Part shown: positions 43,864 to 53,660 of the stretch, in pieces
Layout of the letters: each line of letters begins with the position of its first letter
Numbering within the stretch: the stretch's first letter is position 1
Source: an uncultured Massilia sp.
GTDB taxonomy: Bacteria > Pseudomonadota > Gammaproteobacteria > Burkholderiales > Burkholderiaceae_D
NCBI RefSeq assembly: GCF_913773735.1
Contig: NZ_CAJYEB010000023.1
Location: 248,001 to 312,000 of the forward strand
Reading direction: 5' to 3'
Length of the DNA: 64,000 bases
Translations under genes and position numbers: made by a program
Notes under the pieces: model-generated
The model's input: the letters and a program-made list of their open reading frames with translations, nothing else
What the model was told of the DNA's origin: nothing
Databases searched by the model: none

Positions 43864-44835
43864 ATGCTGCGCCGTCTCAGTAAGTCCGTCCTCACCGGTT
43901 TCTGCCTCCTGTCCGCCGTCCAGGCCGCCCATGCGAACGTGGTCGTGGTGCTGAATTCGCGCGACGCCACCGTCCAGCTGATCGACCAGGCCACCGGCGC
44001 CGATGCCGGCACCTTCGCGGTCGGCAAGGAACCGCACCACCTGATGGCCACGCCGGACAACAAGTCGGTGATCGTGGCCAGCTCGATGGGCAACGAGCTG
44101 ATCTTCCTCGACGCCAGGACCGGCAAGGTCCAGCGCCGCCTGACCGACGTGCTCGACCCGTACCAGATCGGCTTCACGCCCGACCAGAAGTGGTTCGTCT
44201 CGGCCTCGCTGCGCCTGGACCGCGTCGACATCTACAAGTACGACGGCGCCAACCTGCTGCTCAGCAAGCGCCTGCCGCTGGCGCGCATGCCCAGCCACAT
44301 CGCCTTCGACGCCAACAGCACGATGGCCTTCGTGACCCAGCAGGGCAGCGACCAGGTCAGCGGCATCGACCTCAAGACCCAGACCGTCAAGTGGACGATC
44401 CCGGTCGGCAAGCTTCCGGCCGGCATCGCCATGACCCCGGACGACAAGTACCTGCTGGTCGGCATCATGGGCAGCAACTACGTCGAGGTGATCGACTGGC
44501 GCACGCAAAAGACCGTCAAGCGCATCAAGACCGGCGACGGCGCCCACAACTTCCGCGCGCTCGGCGACGGCCGCCGCATCTTCGTGTCGAACCGCGTGCA
44601 GAACTCGATCAACATCATCGACCAGGTCACGCTGGAAAACGTCGGCATGATCCCGGTGCCCGGCGGCCCGGACTGCATGGAGCTGTCGGCCGACGGCAAG
44701 ACCCTGTGGGTGACCCAGCGCTGGATCAAGAAGGTGGCGGTGGTCGACGTCGCCAGCCGCAAGGTCATCAAGCAGATCCCGGTGGGCCGCTCGCCGCACG
44801 GCGTGTTCTTCGCCAACGCGGCGCCGCGCATGTGA
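43864..44835 (+). CDS. Periplasmic YncE-like beta-propeller protein
   Basis: A 323-residue protein with signal peptide MLRRLSKSVLTGFCLLSAVQAAHA followed by about seven YVTN-type propeller repeats, for example VVVLNSRDATVQLIDQATG, KSVIVASSMGNELIFLDARTGKV, KYLLVGIMGSNYVEVIDWRTQKT and KTLWVTQRWIKKVAVVDVASRKV. Family members bind varied ligands, and its function here is unknown. Its TGA shares a base with the ATG of the deacetylase gene (TGATG), so the two are translationally coupled. Confidence 0.9.
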   Translation: MLRRLSKSVLTGFCLLSAVQAAHANVVVVLNSRDATVQLIDQATGADAGTFAVGKEPHHLMATPDNKSVIVASSMGNELIFLDARTGKVQRRLTDVLDPYQIGFTPDQKWFVSASLRLDRVDIYKYDGANLLLSKRLPLARMPSHIAFDANSTMAFVTQQGSDQVSGIDLKTQTVKWTIPVGKLPAGIAMTPDDKYLLVGIMGSNYVEVIDWRTQKTVKRIKTGDGAHNFRALGDGRRIFVSNRVQNSINIIDQVTLENVGMIPVPGGPDCMELSADGKTLWVTQRWIKKVAVVDVASRKVIKQIPVGRSPHGVFFANAAPRM

Positions 44836-45629
44836 TGGGCGCGCGGCCCGCCCGGGCCGCGGCGGCGCTGCTGCTGGCGGCCTCGATCGTCCCTGCGCAG
44901 GCTGCCGACGCCTGCAAGGGAACGGTCTACCTCACCTTCGACACCGGCAGCCAGTCGCAGGCCGGGCTGATCGCCGACACGCTGCGCCGCCACCACATCA
45001 AGGCCACCTTCTTCCTCGCCAACGAGAAGACGGTGCGCGGCGACTGGTCGCTCGACCCGTCCTGGGCGGATTTCTGGAAGGCGCGCGTGGCCGAGGGCCA
45101 TGCCTTCGGCAGCCATACCTTCGACCACGTGTACTGGCGCGCCGACGACAAGGGCGGGCGCATGCGCGTCAAGCCGCAGTTCGGCAAGGACGCCGGCAAG
45201 GTGGAAAGCTGGAGCGCGCAGGACTACTGCGCCGAGTTGCGCCGCGTCGACGCGCGCTTCCGCGAACTGACCGGCCGCGGCCTCGACCCCTGGTTCCGCG
45301 CGCCCGGCGGCCATACCTCGCCGAACGTGCTGGCGGCGGCGGCCAGTTGCGGCTACCGCCACGTGGGCTGGTCGCCGGCCGGCTTCTCGGGCGACGAGAC
45401 CGCGAGCGAGGCCCATCCGAACGCCGTGCTGCTGCGGCGCATGCTGGCCGGGCTGAAGGACGGCGACATCGTCATGGCCCACATGGGCATCTGGTCGCGC
45501 AAGGATCCATGGATGCCGGCCAACCTCGAGCCGCTGATCGCGGGACTCGAGCAGAAAGGCTTCTGTTTCGCTACACTGCGCGAGCACCCGGCCTACCGCG
45601 CGGGCCAGCCCCGGCCACCCGAACCTTAA
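44835..45629 (+). CDS. Polysaccharide deacetylase family protein, secreted
   Basis: A 264-residue NodB-fold protein with signal peptide (AAAALLLAASIVPAQA). Motif 1 is YLTFDTGSQSQ, where the usual second Asp (metal ligand of T-F-D-D-G) is Thr; motif 2 GSHTFDH keeps both His ligands; motif 3 WFRAPGGHTS is intact. It may remove acetyl groups from peptidoglycan or another envelope glycan, but the altered first motif leaves this open. Coupled to the upstream propeller gene and 18 bases ahead of the fatty acid hydroxylase gene. Confidence 0.88.
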   Translation: MGARPARAAAALLLAASIVPAQAADACKGTVYLTFDTGSQSQAGLIADTLRRHHIKATFFLANEKTVRGDWSLDPSWADFWKARVAEGHAFGSHTFDHVYWRADDKGGRMRVKPQFGKDAGKVESWSAQDYCAELRRVDARFRELTGRGLDPWFRAPGGHTSPNVLAAAASCGYRHVGWSPAGFSGDETASEAHPNAVLLRRMLAGLKDGDIVMAHMGIWSRKDPWMPANLEPLIAGLEQKGFCFATLREHPAYRAGQPRPPEP

Positions 45630-45647
45630 TTTTCCGTCAGCAGCGCC

Positions 45648-46640
45648 ATGATCCAGCACTTTCTCGATTGGTTTTCCTTCCTGCAGGGATGGCTGTTCGA
45701 AGCCGTCGTCGAACCCTTCCTGTTCTTCACCGGCCTGGGCGAGTATGCCGAGGATGCCTTCGAGGGCGTCGAGTGGTTCCTCGCCGGCGCCGTCGAGGTG
45801 GTCGTCCTGTACCTGGTGCTGCGCCCGCTGGAGGCCGCGCTGCCGGCCCAGCCGATCGCCGACCGGCGCGCGCGCTGGAACGACTTCGTCTACACGCTGA
45901 TCCACCGCCTGGGCTTCTTCACGATGGCGGTGTTCTTCACGCTCGACCCCATCATGGACCACGTCGCCGGCGCGCTGCGCATGGAGGGCGTGCACCCGTT
46001 CAACCTGGAGTCGCTGGCGTCCGGCATGCCGCCGTTGGCCAGCTTCCTGCTGTACCTGGTCGTGCTCGACTTCTTCGATTACTGGTTCCACCGCGGCCAG
46101 CACAGGTTCCGCTGGTGGTGGGGACTGCACAGCCTGCACCACAGCCAGCAGGACATGAACCTGTGGAGCGACGACCGCAACCACCTGCTGGACGACGTGC
46201 TGCGCGACGTCTACCTGGCGATCATCGCGCTGGCGATCGGCGTGGCGCCGGGCCAGTACGTGCTGCTGGTGTCGGTCTCGCGCGCGCTGCAGAGCCTGCA
46301 GCACGCGAACGTGCGCATCCACTTCGGCCGGCTCGGCGAGCGCCTGCTGGTCTCGCCGCGCTTCCACCGCACCCACCACGCGGTGGGGATCGGCCACGAG
46401 TCGCGGGGGCGCGACGTCGGCGGCTGCAATTTCGGCGTGCTGCTGCCGGTCTGGGACCTGGTGTTCCGCACCGCGAACTTCGACACGACGTTCCACCGCA
46501 CCGGCGTGCGCGACCAGTTCGAGAAGGTCGATGCCGACGGCAGCGTGCGCCCGGGCCGCGACTACGGCCGCGGCTTCTGGCGCCAGCAGTGGCTGGGCCT
46601 CGTGCGCATGGTCGAATTCAGCCGGCGCCGCGCCTCATGA
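45648..46640 (+). CDS. Sterol desaturase / fatty acid hydroxylase family membrane protein
   Basis: A 330-residue integral membrane di-iron enzyme. Three His boxes are present in the expected order: DYWFHRGQHR (HxxxH), LHSLHHSQQ (HxxHH) and HRTHHAVGIGHE (HxxHH). About five hydrophobic helices occur in the N-terminal two thirds. It would hydroxylate or desaturate a membrane lipid; the substrate is unknown. Its stop overlaps the start of the next gene by four bases (ATGA). Confidence 0.92.
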   Translation: MIQHFLDWFSFLQGWLFEAVVEPFLFFTGLGEYAEDAFEGVEWFLAGAVEVVVLYLVLRPLEAALPAQPIADRRARWNDFVYTLIHRLGFFTMAVFFTLDPIMDHVAGALRMEGVHPFNLESLASGMPPLASFLLYLVVLDFFDYWFHRGQHRFRWWWGLHSLHHSQQDMNLWSDDRNHLLDDVLRDVYLAIIALAIGVAPGQYVLLVSVSRALQSLQHANVRIHFGRLGERLLVSPRFHRTHHAVGIGHESRGRDVGGCNFGVLLPVWDLVFRTANFDTTFHRTGVRDQFEKVDADGSVRPGRDYGRGFWRQQWLGLVRMVEFSRRRAS

Positions 46641-47464
46641 TGCGCCCGGTCGCCATCGCCTACGGGCGCGCGTTGCGCTCGCAGTTCTCCAGCCGCATGC
46701 TGCTGCTGTCGATCGTGCCGCTGCTGCTGTCGCTGGCCCTGTGGGGCAGCCTGCTGTACGCCGGCTTCCAGCCGCTGCTGGACTGGCTGCAGGGCCTGTT
46801 CTTCGAGCACGACCTGTACCGGACCAGCGGCGGCATCCTGGCCACGCTGGGACTGGGGTTCCTGAAGACGCTGGTCGTGCCGCTGGTGGCGATGCTGGCG
46901 CTGCTGCCGCTGATGATCGTCACCTCGCTGCTGTTCATCGGCGTGGGCGCGATGCCGGCCATCGCGCGCCACGTCAGCCGCGTGCAGTTCCCGCAGCTGG
47001 AGCGCAGGGAGGGCGGCAGCTTCCTGGGCAGCCTGGGCGTGAACCTGTCGGGCATCCTGGTGTTCGCGCTGCTGTGGATCGTGACGCTGCCGCTGTACGC
47101 GCTGGCGCCGCTGGCGCTGGTGGTGCAGGCGGCGATCTGGGGCTGGCTGACGGCGCGCGTGATGAGCTACGACGCGCTGTCGATCCACGCCAGCCTGGAG
47201 GAGCGGCGCGCCATCGTGCGATCGCGCCGCCGCGAACTGCTCTTGATCGGCACCGTCTCCGGCCTGCTCGGCGCGCTGCCGGGCGTGGTGTGGATCGGCG
47301 GCGCGCTGCTGTCGGTGGTGCTGTTCCCGGTGCTGGCGGTGCTGTCGATCTGGCTGTACCTGCTGATCTTCATCTTCACCGGGCTGTGGTTCCAGTACTT
47401 CTGCCTGCAGGCCCTGGCCGACCTGCGGGCCGGCGCCGACGTCGACGCCGTGCCCGCGCCGTGA
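46637..47464 (+). CDS. EI24/CysZ-like integral membrane protein
   Basis: A 275-residue protein with about six predicted helices. The opening RPVAIAYGRALRSQFSSRMLLLSIVPLLLSLALWG and the central LERREGGSFLGSLGVNLSGILVFALLWIVTLPLYAL are typical of EI24-domain proteins, which include the sulphate permease CysZ. Transport of a small anion is possible but unproven. Two consecutive ATG codons (46637, 46640) are possible starts. Last gene of the propeller-deacetylase-hydroxylase unit; convergent with the lipoprotein gene 3 bases away. Confidence 0.8.
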   Translation: MMRPVAIAYGRALRSQFSSRMLLLSIVPLLLSLALWGSLLYAGFQPLLDWLQGLFFEHDLYRTSGGILATLGLGFLKTLVVPLVAMLALLPLMIVTSLLFIGVGAMPAIARHVSRVQFPQLERREGGSFLGSLGVNLSGILVFALLWIVTLPLYALAPLALVVQAAIWGWLTARVMSYDALSIHASLEERRAIVRSRRRELLLIGTVSGLLGALPGVVWIGGALLSVVLFPVLAVLSIWLYLLIFIFTGLWFQYFCLQALADLRAGADVDAVPAP

Positions 47465-47467
47465 CGG

Positions 47468-48703
47468 TTACTGTCCCGGCGTGCCGAGGGTGACCAGCAC
47501 CACGCGGCCCTGGGCGCCTTCCTGCTCGTTGACGGTGGCGACGATGCGGCCCTGCGCGTCTTCCACGATCGACGTCACCATCGCGGCCGAGGTGGCGTCC
47601 AGGTCGCGCGCATAGCCCGGCAGCAGGGACGAGATGTCGGTCCACTTGGTGCCGCCGTCGGCCGACCACGCCATGTAGGGCTTGCCGGTGCCCTTGTCGA
47701 AGCCGGCCACGACGATGGTGTCGGGCTGCTTGGCCAGCGCCAGCACGTGGCGGATGTACGGGTAGTTGCCGGTGCCGCCCTCGATCGGGTTCTCGATCAC
47801 GAACTTGAACGAGCGGCCGCCGTCCTCGCTGCGCAGCAGGCCGCCTTCGACGCCGGCGAACACGCGCTTGGCGCCCAGCGCCTTGATGAACTGGACGTTG
47901 CGGTTGCCCAGGTTCGGCACGGTGAGCGCGGTGGGGGCCGGCGAGGCCAGCGATATGCCGTCGGCGCCGAGCTGGTAGGACTCCATGTAGGCCATGTCGA
48001 GCGGGCACTCGCCGCCGATGATGAGGCGGCCGTCGACCACCTCGAAGGTGCCCTGGTAGCAGAACATCTCGTCGAATTCGCCGGTCAGCACGTGCCAGGT
48101 GGCGCCCTTGTCGTTCGAGGCGAACACGTTCTTGCCGCCGCCGGCGCTGGTGTACAGGACGTTGCCGACCTGCTTCAGTTCGCCCGGGGACAGCGTCGAG
48201 CAGAATTCGCCGTGGCAGACCTTCAGGCCGGCGTCGCGCGGGACGAAGCCGCTGCCGTCGGCGGCCAGGGAGCACAGCGCGTGCTCGGGGCGCGCATCGG
48301 GACCCTTGTCGGCCCAGGTCTGGAACAGCCACAGTCCGGAGTCGAGGGCGCGCAGGCCCGGCGTGCGCGACGGCATGCCGCCTTCCTCGCGGGCCAGGCC
48401 GCAATCGCCCATCAGCACGCCCGACCAGGTCGAGGTGGCCTGCAGGGGCAGGGTGGTCTTGAACACGCCGCTGTCGGCGACGCTGGAGTTCGACACCGAC
48501 AGCCAGGCGCCGGTACCGGTCAGCGCCACGCCGCCGATGCCGCCGGCGGTGCGGGCCACCACGTCGGCCTTGGTGGCCACGACGGGTTGCGGCACCGTGG
48601 CCGCCGGCGGCGTCACCGGATCGTCCGAACCGCCGCAACCGGCGACCAGCGCCGCGATGGCGAAGGCGGCGACGGCCGCCCGGCCTGCTCTTGCTTGCAT
48701 CAT
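47468..48703 (-). CDS. Lipoprotein with sialidase/BNR-like propeller repeats
   Basis: A 411-residue predicted lipoprotein: AAFAIAALVAGCGGSDD gives a lipobox with Cys about 22 residues from the start. The rest has BNR-type Asp-box-like repeats (FASNDKGATWHV, LRSEDGGRSFKFV, AWSADGGTKWTDI), typical of photosystem-II-assembly/sialidase-type propellers. Enzymatic residues are not evident, so a binding role is likely. ATG 48703 follows GAGGGA; the next codon is also ATG. Single gene, divergent from the CinA-like gene. Confidence 0.85.
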   Translation of the reverse strand: MMQARAGRAAVAAFAIAALVAGCGGSDDPVTPPAATVPQPVVATKADVVARTAGGIGGVALTGTGAWLSVSNSSVADSGVFKTTLPLQATSTWSGVLMGDCGLAREEGGMPSRTPGLRALDSGLWLFQTWADKGPDARPEHALCSLAADGSGFVPRDAGLKVCHGEFCSTLSPGELKQVGNVLYTSAGGGKNVFASNDKGATWHVLTGEFDEMFCYQGTFEVVDGRLIIGGECPLDMAYMESYQLGADGISLASPAPTALTVPNLGNRNVQFIKALGAKRVFAGVEGGLLRSEDGGRSFKFVIENPIEGGTGNYPYIRHVLALAKQPDTIVVAGFDKGTGKPYMAWSADGGTKWTDISSLLPGYARDLDATSAAMVTSIVEDAQGRIVATVNEQEGAQGRVVLVTLGTPGQ

Positions 48704-48928
48704 GAATTCCCTCTCTCTGTTCGTTTCGTTCGTCTTGTTCGATCGCCGCGCCGGGCGCGGCGTGCGCCCGCAATGGGCCCGCCCGATTCTAGGAGCGGGC
48801 ACCTGTCGCGGTCTTGCGCGCATTTGTCGGCGCTTTGTCGCCAGTTGTGGCGGGATGTAGCGGTGCGGCGGGGCGGGGCGCTTCGTGTCACACTGCATCG
48901 TCCACATCATCGCGGGAAGGGAAGCAGC

Positions 48929-49747
48929 ATGGAGAGCACGGCATTCGGCCTCGTCATCGTCGGCGACGAGATCCTGTCCGGCAAGCGCAGCGACAAGCAC
49001 CTGCCCAAGGTCATCGCGCTGCTGCGCGAACGCGGCCTGCGCCTGTCCTGGGCCGAGGTGGTCGGCGACGAGCCGGCGCGCATCACGGCGCTGCTGAAGC
49101 GCACGTTCGCATCGCGCGACGTCGTGTTCTGCTGCGGCGGCATCGGCGCCACGCCGGACGACCACACGCGCCAGTGCGCGGCGGCGGCGCTCGGCGTGCC
49201 GCTGGCGCTGCATCCGCAGGGACGGCTGCTGGTCGAGGAGCGCATCCGCGACACGGCGCGCGAGGCCGGCGTCGAGGCCGACCTGGCGGCGCCGGACAAC
49301 CTGCAGCGCCTGAAGATGGCCGAATTCCCCGCGGGCGCCAGCCTGATCCCGAACCCGTACAACAAGATCCCGGGCTTTTCCGTCGCGCGCCACCACTTCG
49401 TGCCGGGCTTTCCCGTGATGGCCTGGCCGATGATCGCCTGGGTGCTCGACACCCTGTACGCCGACCGCTTCCACCGGGAGGCGCACGCCGAACGGGCCGT
49501 GCTGGTGTATGGCCAGGCCGAGTCGGTGCTGACGCCGCTGATGGAGGCGCTGGAGGCGCGCCATCCGGGCGTACGCGTGTTCAGCCTGCCCAGCGTCGGC
49601 GACGCCGTCACCCGGCGCCACATCGAACTCGGCGTCAAGGGCGCGCCCGCGCCGGTGGAGGCGGCCTACGCCGACATGCGGGCCGGACTGGAGGCGCTCG
49701 GCGCCGAGGTGGCGCCGTTGCGGGACGTGGACAGCGGGGCAAACTGA
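48929..49747 (+). CDS. CinA N-terminal/molybdopterin-binding domain protein
   Basis: A 272-residue protein of the MoCF/CinA-N family: FGLVIVGDEILSGKRSDKHLPKVIALLRERG and CCGGIGATPDDHTRQCAAAALG are the nucleotide-binding motifs. The C-terminal nicotinamide-nucleotide amidohydrolase domain of full CinA is absent, so this is the short form common in beta-proteobacteria. GGAAGGGAAG lies before ATG 48929. Possible pyrophosphatase or pterin-related activity; not established. Confidence 0.88.
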   Translation: MESTAFGLVIVGDEILSGKRSDKHLPKVIALLRERGLRLSWAEVVGDEPARITALLKRTFASRDVVFCCGGIGATPDDHTRQCAAAALGVPLALHPQGRLLVEERIRDTAREAGVEADLAAPDNLQRLKMAEFPAGASLIPNPYNKIPGFSVARHHFVPGFPVMAWPMIAWVLDTLYADRFHREAHAERAVLVYGQAESVLTPLMEALEARHPGVRVFSLPSVGDAVTRRHIELGVKGAPAPVEAAYADMRAGLEALGAEVAPLRDVDSGAN

Positions 49748-49978
49748 GCCGTTGTTTTTTTGCGAAAAACCACGAACGACGTCAAAAAAGTTCACATGCG
49801 AGACCCCCATGACACATTGATGTGGTGGAATGATGAGTATGGAAAGTGGCGATCCTGAGTGAGATCGTCCTTCGTTTTTGTGAACTTTTGCAGACCTGAT
49901 CACTCGAACCGACCGCACCAGGATGGCGAGCAGGTTGACGGGAATTGCAGGACAGTGTTTCAAACCGGTTGAACCATC
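49748..49978. promoter_or_regulatory. AT-rich intergenic region upstream of the penicillin-binding protein
   Basis: A 231-base gap, AT-rich relative to its surroundings. It holds an inverted pair, CAAAAAAGTTCAC (49783-49795) and GTGAACTTTTG (49880-49890), that could close a 95-base loop. No clear promoter hexamers or Shine-Dalgarno were found for the following gene. Confidence 0.35.
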
Positions 49979-52900
49979 ATGGAAAGTAATCGCCGTCTCC
50001 GACGGCCCCGCCTCGTTCCCCGCGCCGTGCGCCGCCTCCTCGACCTGGCCGTGCCGGGCCGGGCCGCAGAACCCGTCCTCGCCGGCGTGCCCATGGCCGC
50101 GGTCCAGGATCTCTCCGCGCAGGCCAGGCCGGCGCGCATCGAGCCCGGCTTCGGCTCGGTGCTCGAACCCGTCGAGGAGGCCGAGGCCGCCGATCCCGAC
50201 CATCCCGGCGGCGCCGATGCCGGGCCGCCGCCGCGCAGGCCGCGGCGCGCCTGGCGCATGGTCAAGCGCGCGATGCTGGTGCTGCTGCTGGTCGCCGTGG
50301 CCGCCGGCGCCGCGTTCGCCGTCTACGAGAGCCGCACCTCGGCGATGCAGGCGAAGTTCTTCGCCGGCCTGGCCAAGAAGACCGGCTACCGCATGGAGAA
50401 GGGCGCGAGCGACGCGATCCGCTTCCCCCAGTCGAGCCCCTACGACGACCGCCTCGGCTATGCGAACCTGCCCGACTACCTGGCCAAGCTCAAGACGCGC
50501 GACTACCTGGTCGAGGCGCAGGCGCGCATGTCGCCCAAGATGATCGAGCTGGCCGACCTGGGCCTGTATCCGCCCTACCACGAGAAGACCCGCGCCGGCC
50601 TCGACATCCTCGACTACGCCGGCCAGCCGCTGTTCTCGGCGCGCTTCCCGGAGCGCCTGTACGACAAATTCGAGCAGGCCCCCGCGCTGCTGGTGCAGAG
50701 CCTGCTGTTCATCGAGAACCGCGAACTGCTCGACACGACCTACCCGAAGCGCAACCCGGCCGTCGAATGGGACCGCTTCTCGAAGGCGGTGTTCGACAAG
50801 ACCCTGCATTCGGTCGGCCTGGGCAGCGGCTCGCGCGTGGCCGGCGGCAGCACGCTGGCCACCCAGATCGAGAAGTACCGCCACTCGCCCGAGGGCCGCA
50901 CCGCGTCGACCACGGACAAGCTGCGCCAGATGGCCTCGGCCATGCTGCGCGCCTACCAGGACGGCGAGGACACCACCGGCGCGCGGCGCCGCATCGTGCT
51001 CGAATACCTGAACACGGTGCCGCTGTCGGCCAAGCTCGGCTACGGCGAAGTCAACGGCATCGGCGACGGCATGTGGGTCTGGTACGGACGCGACTTCGCC
51101 GACATGAACCGCATCCTGGCCGGCAAGACGGTCACGCCGGAATACGCGCTGGTGTACAAGGAAGCGCTGTCGCTGACGATCGCCCAGCGCCGCCCGGCCT
51201 ACTACCTGGGCGCCGGCGAGAAGGACCTGGAAACTTTGACCAACAGCCACCTGCGCGTGCTGGCCCAGGCCGGCGTGATCTCCCCAGCGCTGCGCGACGC
51301 CGCGCTGGGCGTGACCCTGCATCCGTCGCAGGCCTCCGGCGTGGCGCCGCCGCCGGCGAATGCCTTCGTCACGCGCAAGGCCGCCAACGCCGTGCGCAAC
51401 CACCTGGCCAACCTGCTGGGCGACGCGCGCATGTACAACATCGACCGCCTCGACCTGTCGGTGGTCACCACCCTGAACGGCGAGGCCCAGAAGGCCGTCA
51501 CGGCGGCGCTGCGCAGGCTGTCCGACAACGAGGCCGCGGCGGCCGCCGGCCTGACCGGCAAGGGCATGCTCGGCAACGGCGACCCGTCCAAGGTGGTCTA
51601 CAGCTTCACGCTGATGGAGCGCGGCGACAAGGTCAACTACCTGCGCGTCCAGACCGACAACTACGACCAGCCGCTCGACATCAACGAGGGCGCCAAGCTG
51701 GACCTGGGTTCCACCGCCAAGCTGCGCACGCTGGTGACCTACCTCGACATCGTCGACCAGCTGCACGCCCGCTACGAGCCGATGTCGAAGCAGGAACTGG
51801 GCGCCGTCAACGTCGATCCGAAGGACCGCCTGACGCGCTGGGCCGTCGACTACTTCCTGATGCTGCCGGCCGGCGCCGACCGCGGCCTCAAGCCGATGCT
51901 GGCGGCCGCGATGGAGCGCAAGTACTCGGGCAGCCCCGGCGAAGCCTTCTTCACCGGCGGTGGCCTGCACACCTTCGGCAACTTCAGCAGGCTGGACGAC
52001 TCGCGCATCCTGACCGTGCAGCAGGCCCTGCAGAACTCGACGAACCTGGTGTTCGTGCGCCTGATGCGCGACGTGGTGCGCTATTACATGTTCCAGCTGC
52101 CGGGTTCCTCGGCCCAGCTGCTGGCCGACGCCGACGACCCGCGCCGCGCCGACTACCTGTCGCGCTTCGCCGACCGCGAGGGCAAGGACTTCCTGGCGCG
52201 CTTCTGGAACAAGTACCGCGGCAAGGCCCCGGACGAGGTCGAAGGCATCCTGATGCAGAGCGTGCGCCCGAAGGCCGGCAAGCTGGCCGCCGTGTACCGC
52301 ACGATCCACCCGGAAGGGTCGCTGGCCCAGTTCAGCGCCTTCCTGCATGCCAACCTGCCGTCCGAGAACGAGGTCGAGGAAGACAAGGTCGGCAAGATGT
52401 ACGCGCTGTACGACCCGGCCAGCATGTCGCTCGCCGACCGCGGCTACGTGGCCTCGATCCACCCGCTCGAATTGTGGCTGGTCGGTTACCTGCGCACCCA
52501 TCCGAAGGCGACCTGGGACGAGGTCACCGGCGCCTCGGTGAAGGAGCGCCAGGAAGTGTATGCGTGGCTGTTCAAGACGCACCGCAAGCACGCCCAGGAC
52601 AAGCGCATCGCCGGCCTGCTCGAGGTCGAGGCCTTCCTCAAGATCCACGCCCAGTGGAAGAAGATGGGCTATCCGTTCGACTCGCTGGTGCCGTCCTACG
52701 CGACGACGCTGGGCGCCTCGGCCGACCGGCCGATCGCGCTGGCCGAGTTGATGGGCATCATCGTCAACGGCGGCGTGCGCAAGCCGACCGAGCGCGTCGA
52801 CTCGCTGCACTTCGCCAAGGACACGCCCTACGAGACGCTGGTCAGGCACCGCAACGAGAAGGGCGAGCAGGTGCTCGATCCGGACGTGGCGCGCGCCGTC

Positions 52901-53650
52901 GCCGACGCCATCCACGGCGTGGCCCAGGAAGGCACCGCCAAGCGCGTCAAGTCGGCCTTCGTCAAGGAGGACGGCAGCGTGATCGCGATGGGCGGCAAGA
53001 CCGGCACCGGCGACCAGCGCTTCGACGTCTACGGCGCCGGCGGGCGCCTGATCGAGTCGCGCTACGTGAACCGCTCGGCCACGTTCGTGTTCAACATCGG
53101 CGAGCGCTTCTTCGGCAGCATGACCGCCTACGTGCACGGCCCGCAGTCGGCCCATTACGACTTCACCAGCGCGCTGCCGGTGCAGCTCCTGGTGACGCTG
53201 GCGCCGAGCCTGATGCCGATGATCGAGCCGACCGACACCGTGATGGTGCCGGGCGTGCACGTGGCGCGGCCGGGCGTGCCGGCGCCCGCCGGCCCGGCCG
53301 ATGCCGTGGCCACGGACACCGAGCATGCGGCGGGCGACGCGGCCGTCGAAGCGGCCGACGATGCGCCGGCGGCCGAGCCGGCGGCCACGGTCCCGGCCGC
53401 GCCGAAGCCGGTCGTCAAGCCCGTCGTGGAAGCGCCGAAGCCGGCCGTGAAGCCGACCGCGGACGCGCCGAAGCCGGTCGCCAAGCCGGCCGCCAAGCCG
53501 GCCGCCAAAGCGAGCGACGCCGCGCATCCGAAAGCCGTGGAGCCGGTCCGCCCGAAAGCCCCGCCGGCCCCGCGCAAGCCGGCCGACGCCGACGCGCCGC
53601 CCAAGGCGCCGCGCCACAAGCCGGCGGCAGTGGAGGAAGTGCTGCAGTGA
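49979..53650 (+). CDS. Large divergent bifunctional penicillin-binding protein (transglycosylase/transpeptidase)
   Basis: A 1223-residue inner-membrane protein with a long cytoplasmic head and one membrane helix (residues ~98-115). The GT51-like domain has the catalytic Glu at E246 (LLFIENRELLD) and GGSTLATQ at 289-296, but lacks the standard third and fifth motifs. The transpeptidase-like domain has S578-T-A-K, S687-T-N and K1007-T-G-T-G in the correct order. The ~120-residue tail is a Pro/Lys/Ala repeat (PKPVVKP-like units). It is much longer and more divergent than PBP1a. Forms a unit with the TAXI gene. Confidence 0.85.
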   Translation: MESNRRLRRPRLVPRAVRRLLDLAVPGRAAEPVLAGVPMAAVQDLSAQARPARIEPGFGSVLEPVEEAEAADPDHPGGADAGPPPRRPRRAWRMVKRAMLVLLLVAVAAGAAFAVYESRTSAMQAKFFAGLAKKTGYRMEKGASDAIRFPQSSPYDDRLGYANLPDYLAKLKTRDYLVEAQARMSPKMIELADLGLYPPYHEKTRAGLDILDYAGQPLFSARFPERLYDKFEQAPALLVQSLLFIENRELLDTTYPKRNPAVEWDRFSKAVFDKTLHSVGLGSGSRVAGGSTLATQIEKYRHSPEGRTASTTDKLRQMASAMLRAYQDGEDTTGARRRIVLEYLNTVPLSAKLGYGEVNGIGDGMWVWYGRDFADMNRILAGKTVTPEYALVYKEALSLTIAQRRPAYYLGAGEKDLETLTNSHLRVLAQAGVISPALRDAALGVTLHPSQASGVAPPPANAFVTRKAANAVRNHLANLLGDARMYNIDRLDLSVVTTLNGEAQKAVTAALRRLSDNEAAAAAGLTGKGMLGNGDPSKVVYSFTLMERGDKVNYLRVQTDNYDQPLDINEGAKLDLGSTAKLRTLVTYLDIVDQLHARYEPMSKQELGAVNVDPKDRLTRWAVDYFLMLPAGADRGLKPMLAAAMERKYSGSPGEAFFTGGGLHTFGNFSRLDDSRILTVQQALQNSTNLVFVRLMRDVVRYYMFQLPGSSAQLLADADDPRRADYLSRFADREGKDFLARFWNKYRGKAPDEVEGILMQSVRPKAGKLAAVYRTIHPEGSLAQFSAFLHANLPSENEVEEDKVGKMYALYDPASMSLADRGYVASIHPLELWLVGYLRTHPKATWDEVTGASVKERQEVYAWLFKTHRKHAQDKRIAGLLEVEAFLKIHAQWKKMGYPFDSLVPSYATTLGASADRPIALAELMGIIVNGGVRKPTERVDSLHFAKDTPYETLVRHRNEKGEQVLDPDVARAVADAIHGVAQEGTAKRVKSAFVKEDGSVIAMGGKTGTGDQRFDVYGAGGRLIESRYVNRSATFVFNIGERFFGSMTAYVHGPQSAHYDFTSALPVQLLVTLAPSLMPMIEPTDTVMVPGVHVARPGVPAPAGPADAVATDTEHAAGDAAVEAADDAPAAEPAATVPAAPKPVVKPVVEAPKPAVKPTADAPKPVAKPAAKPAAKASDAAHPKAVEPVRPKAPPAPRKPADADAPPKAPRHKPAAVEEVLQ

Positions 53651-53660
53651 CGTGCGTGGC

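Noticed and set aside
53400-53520. A frameshifted tail in the penicillin-binding protein gene
   Set aside because: The Pro/Lys/Ala repeats stay in frame with normal codon use to the stop, so the tail is a real low-complexity extension.
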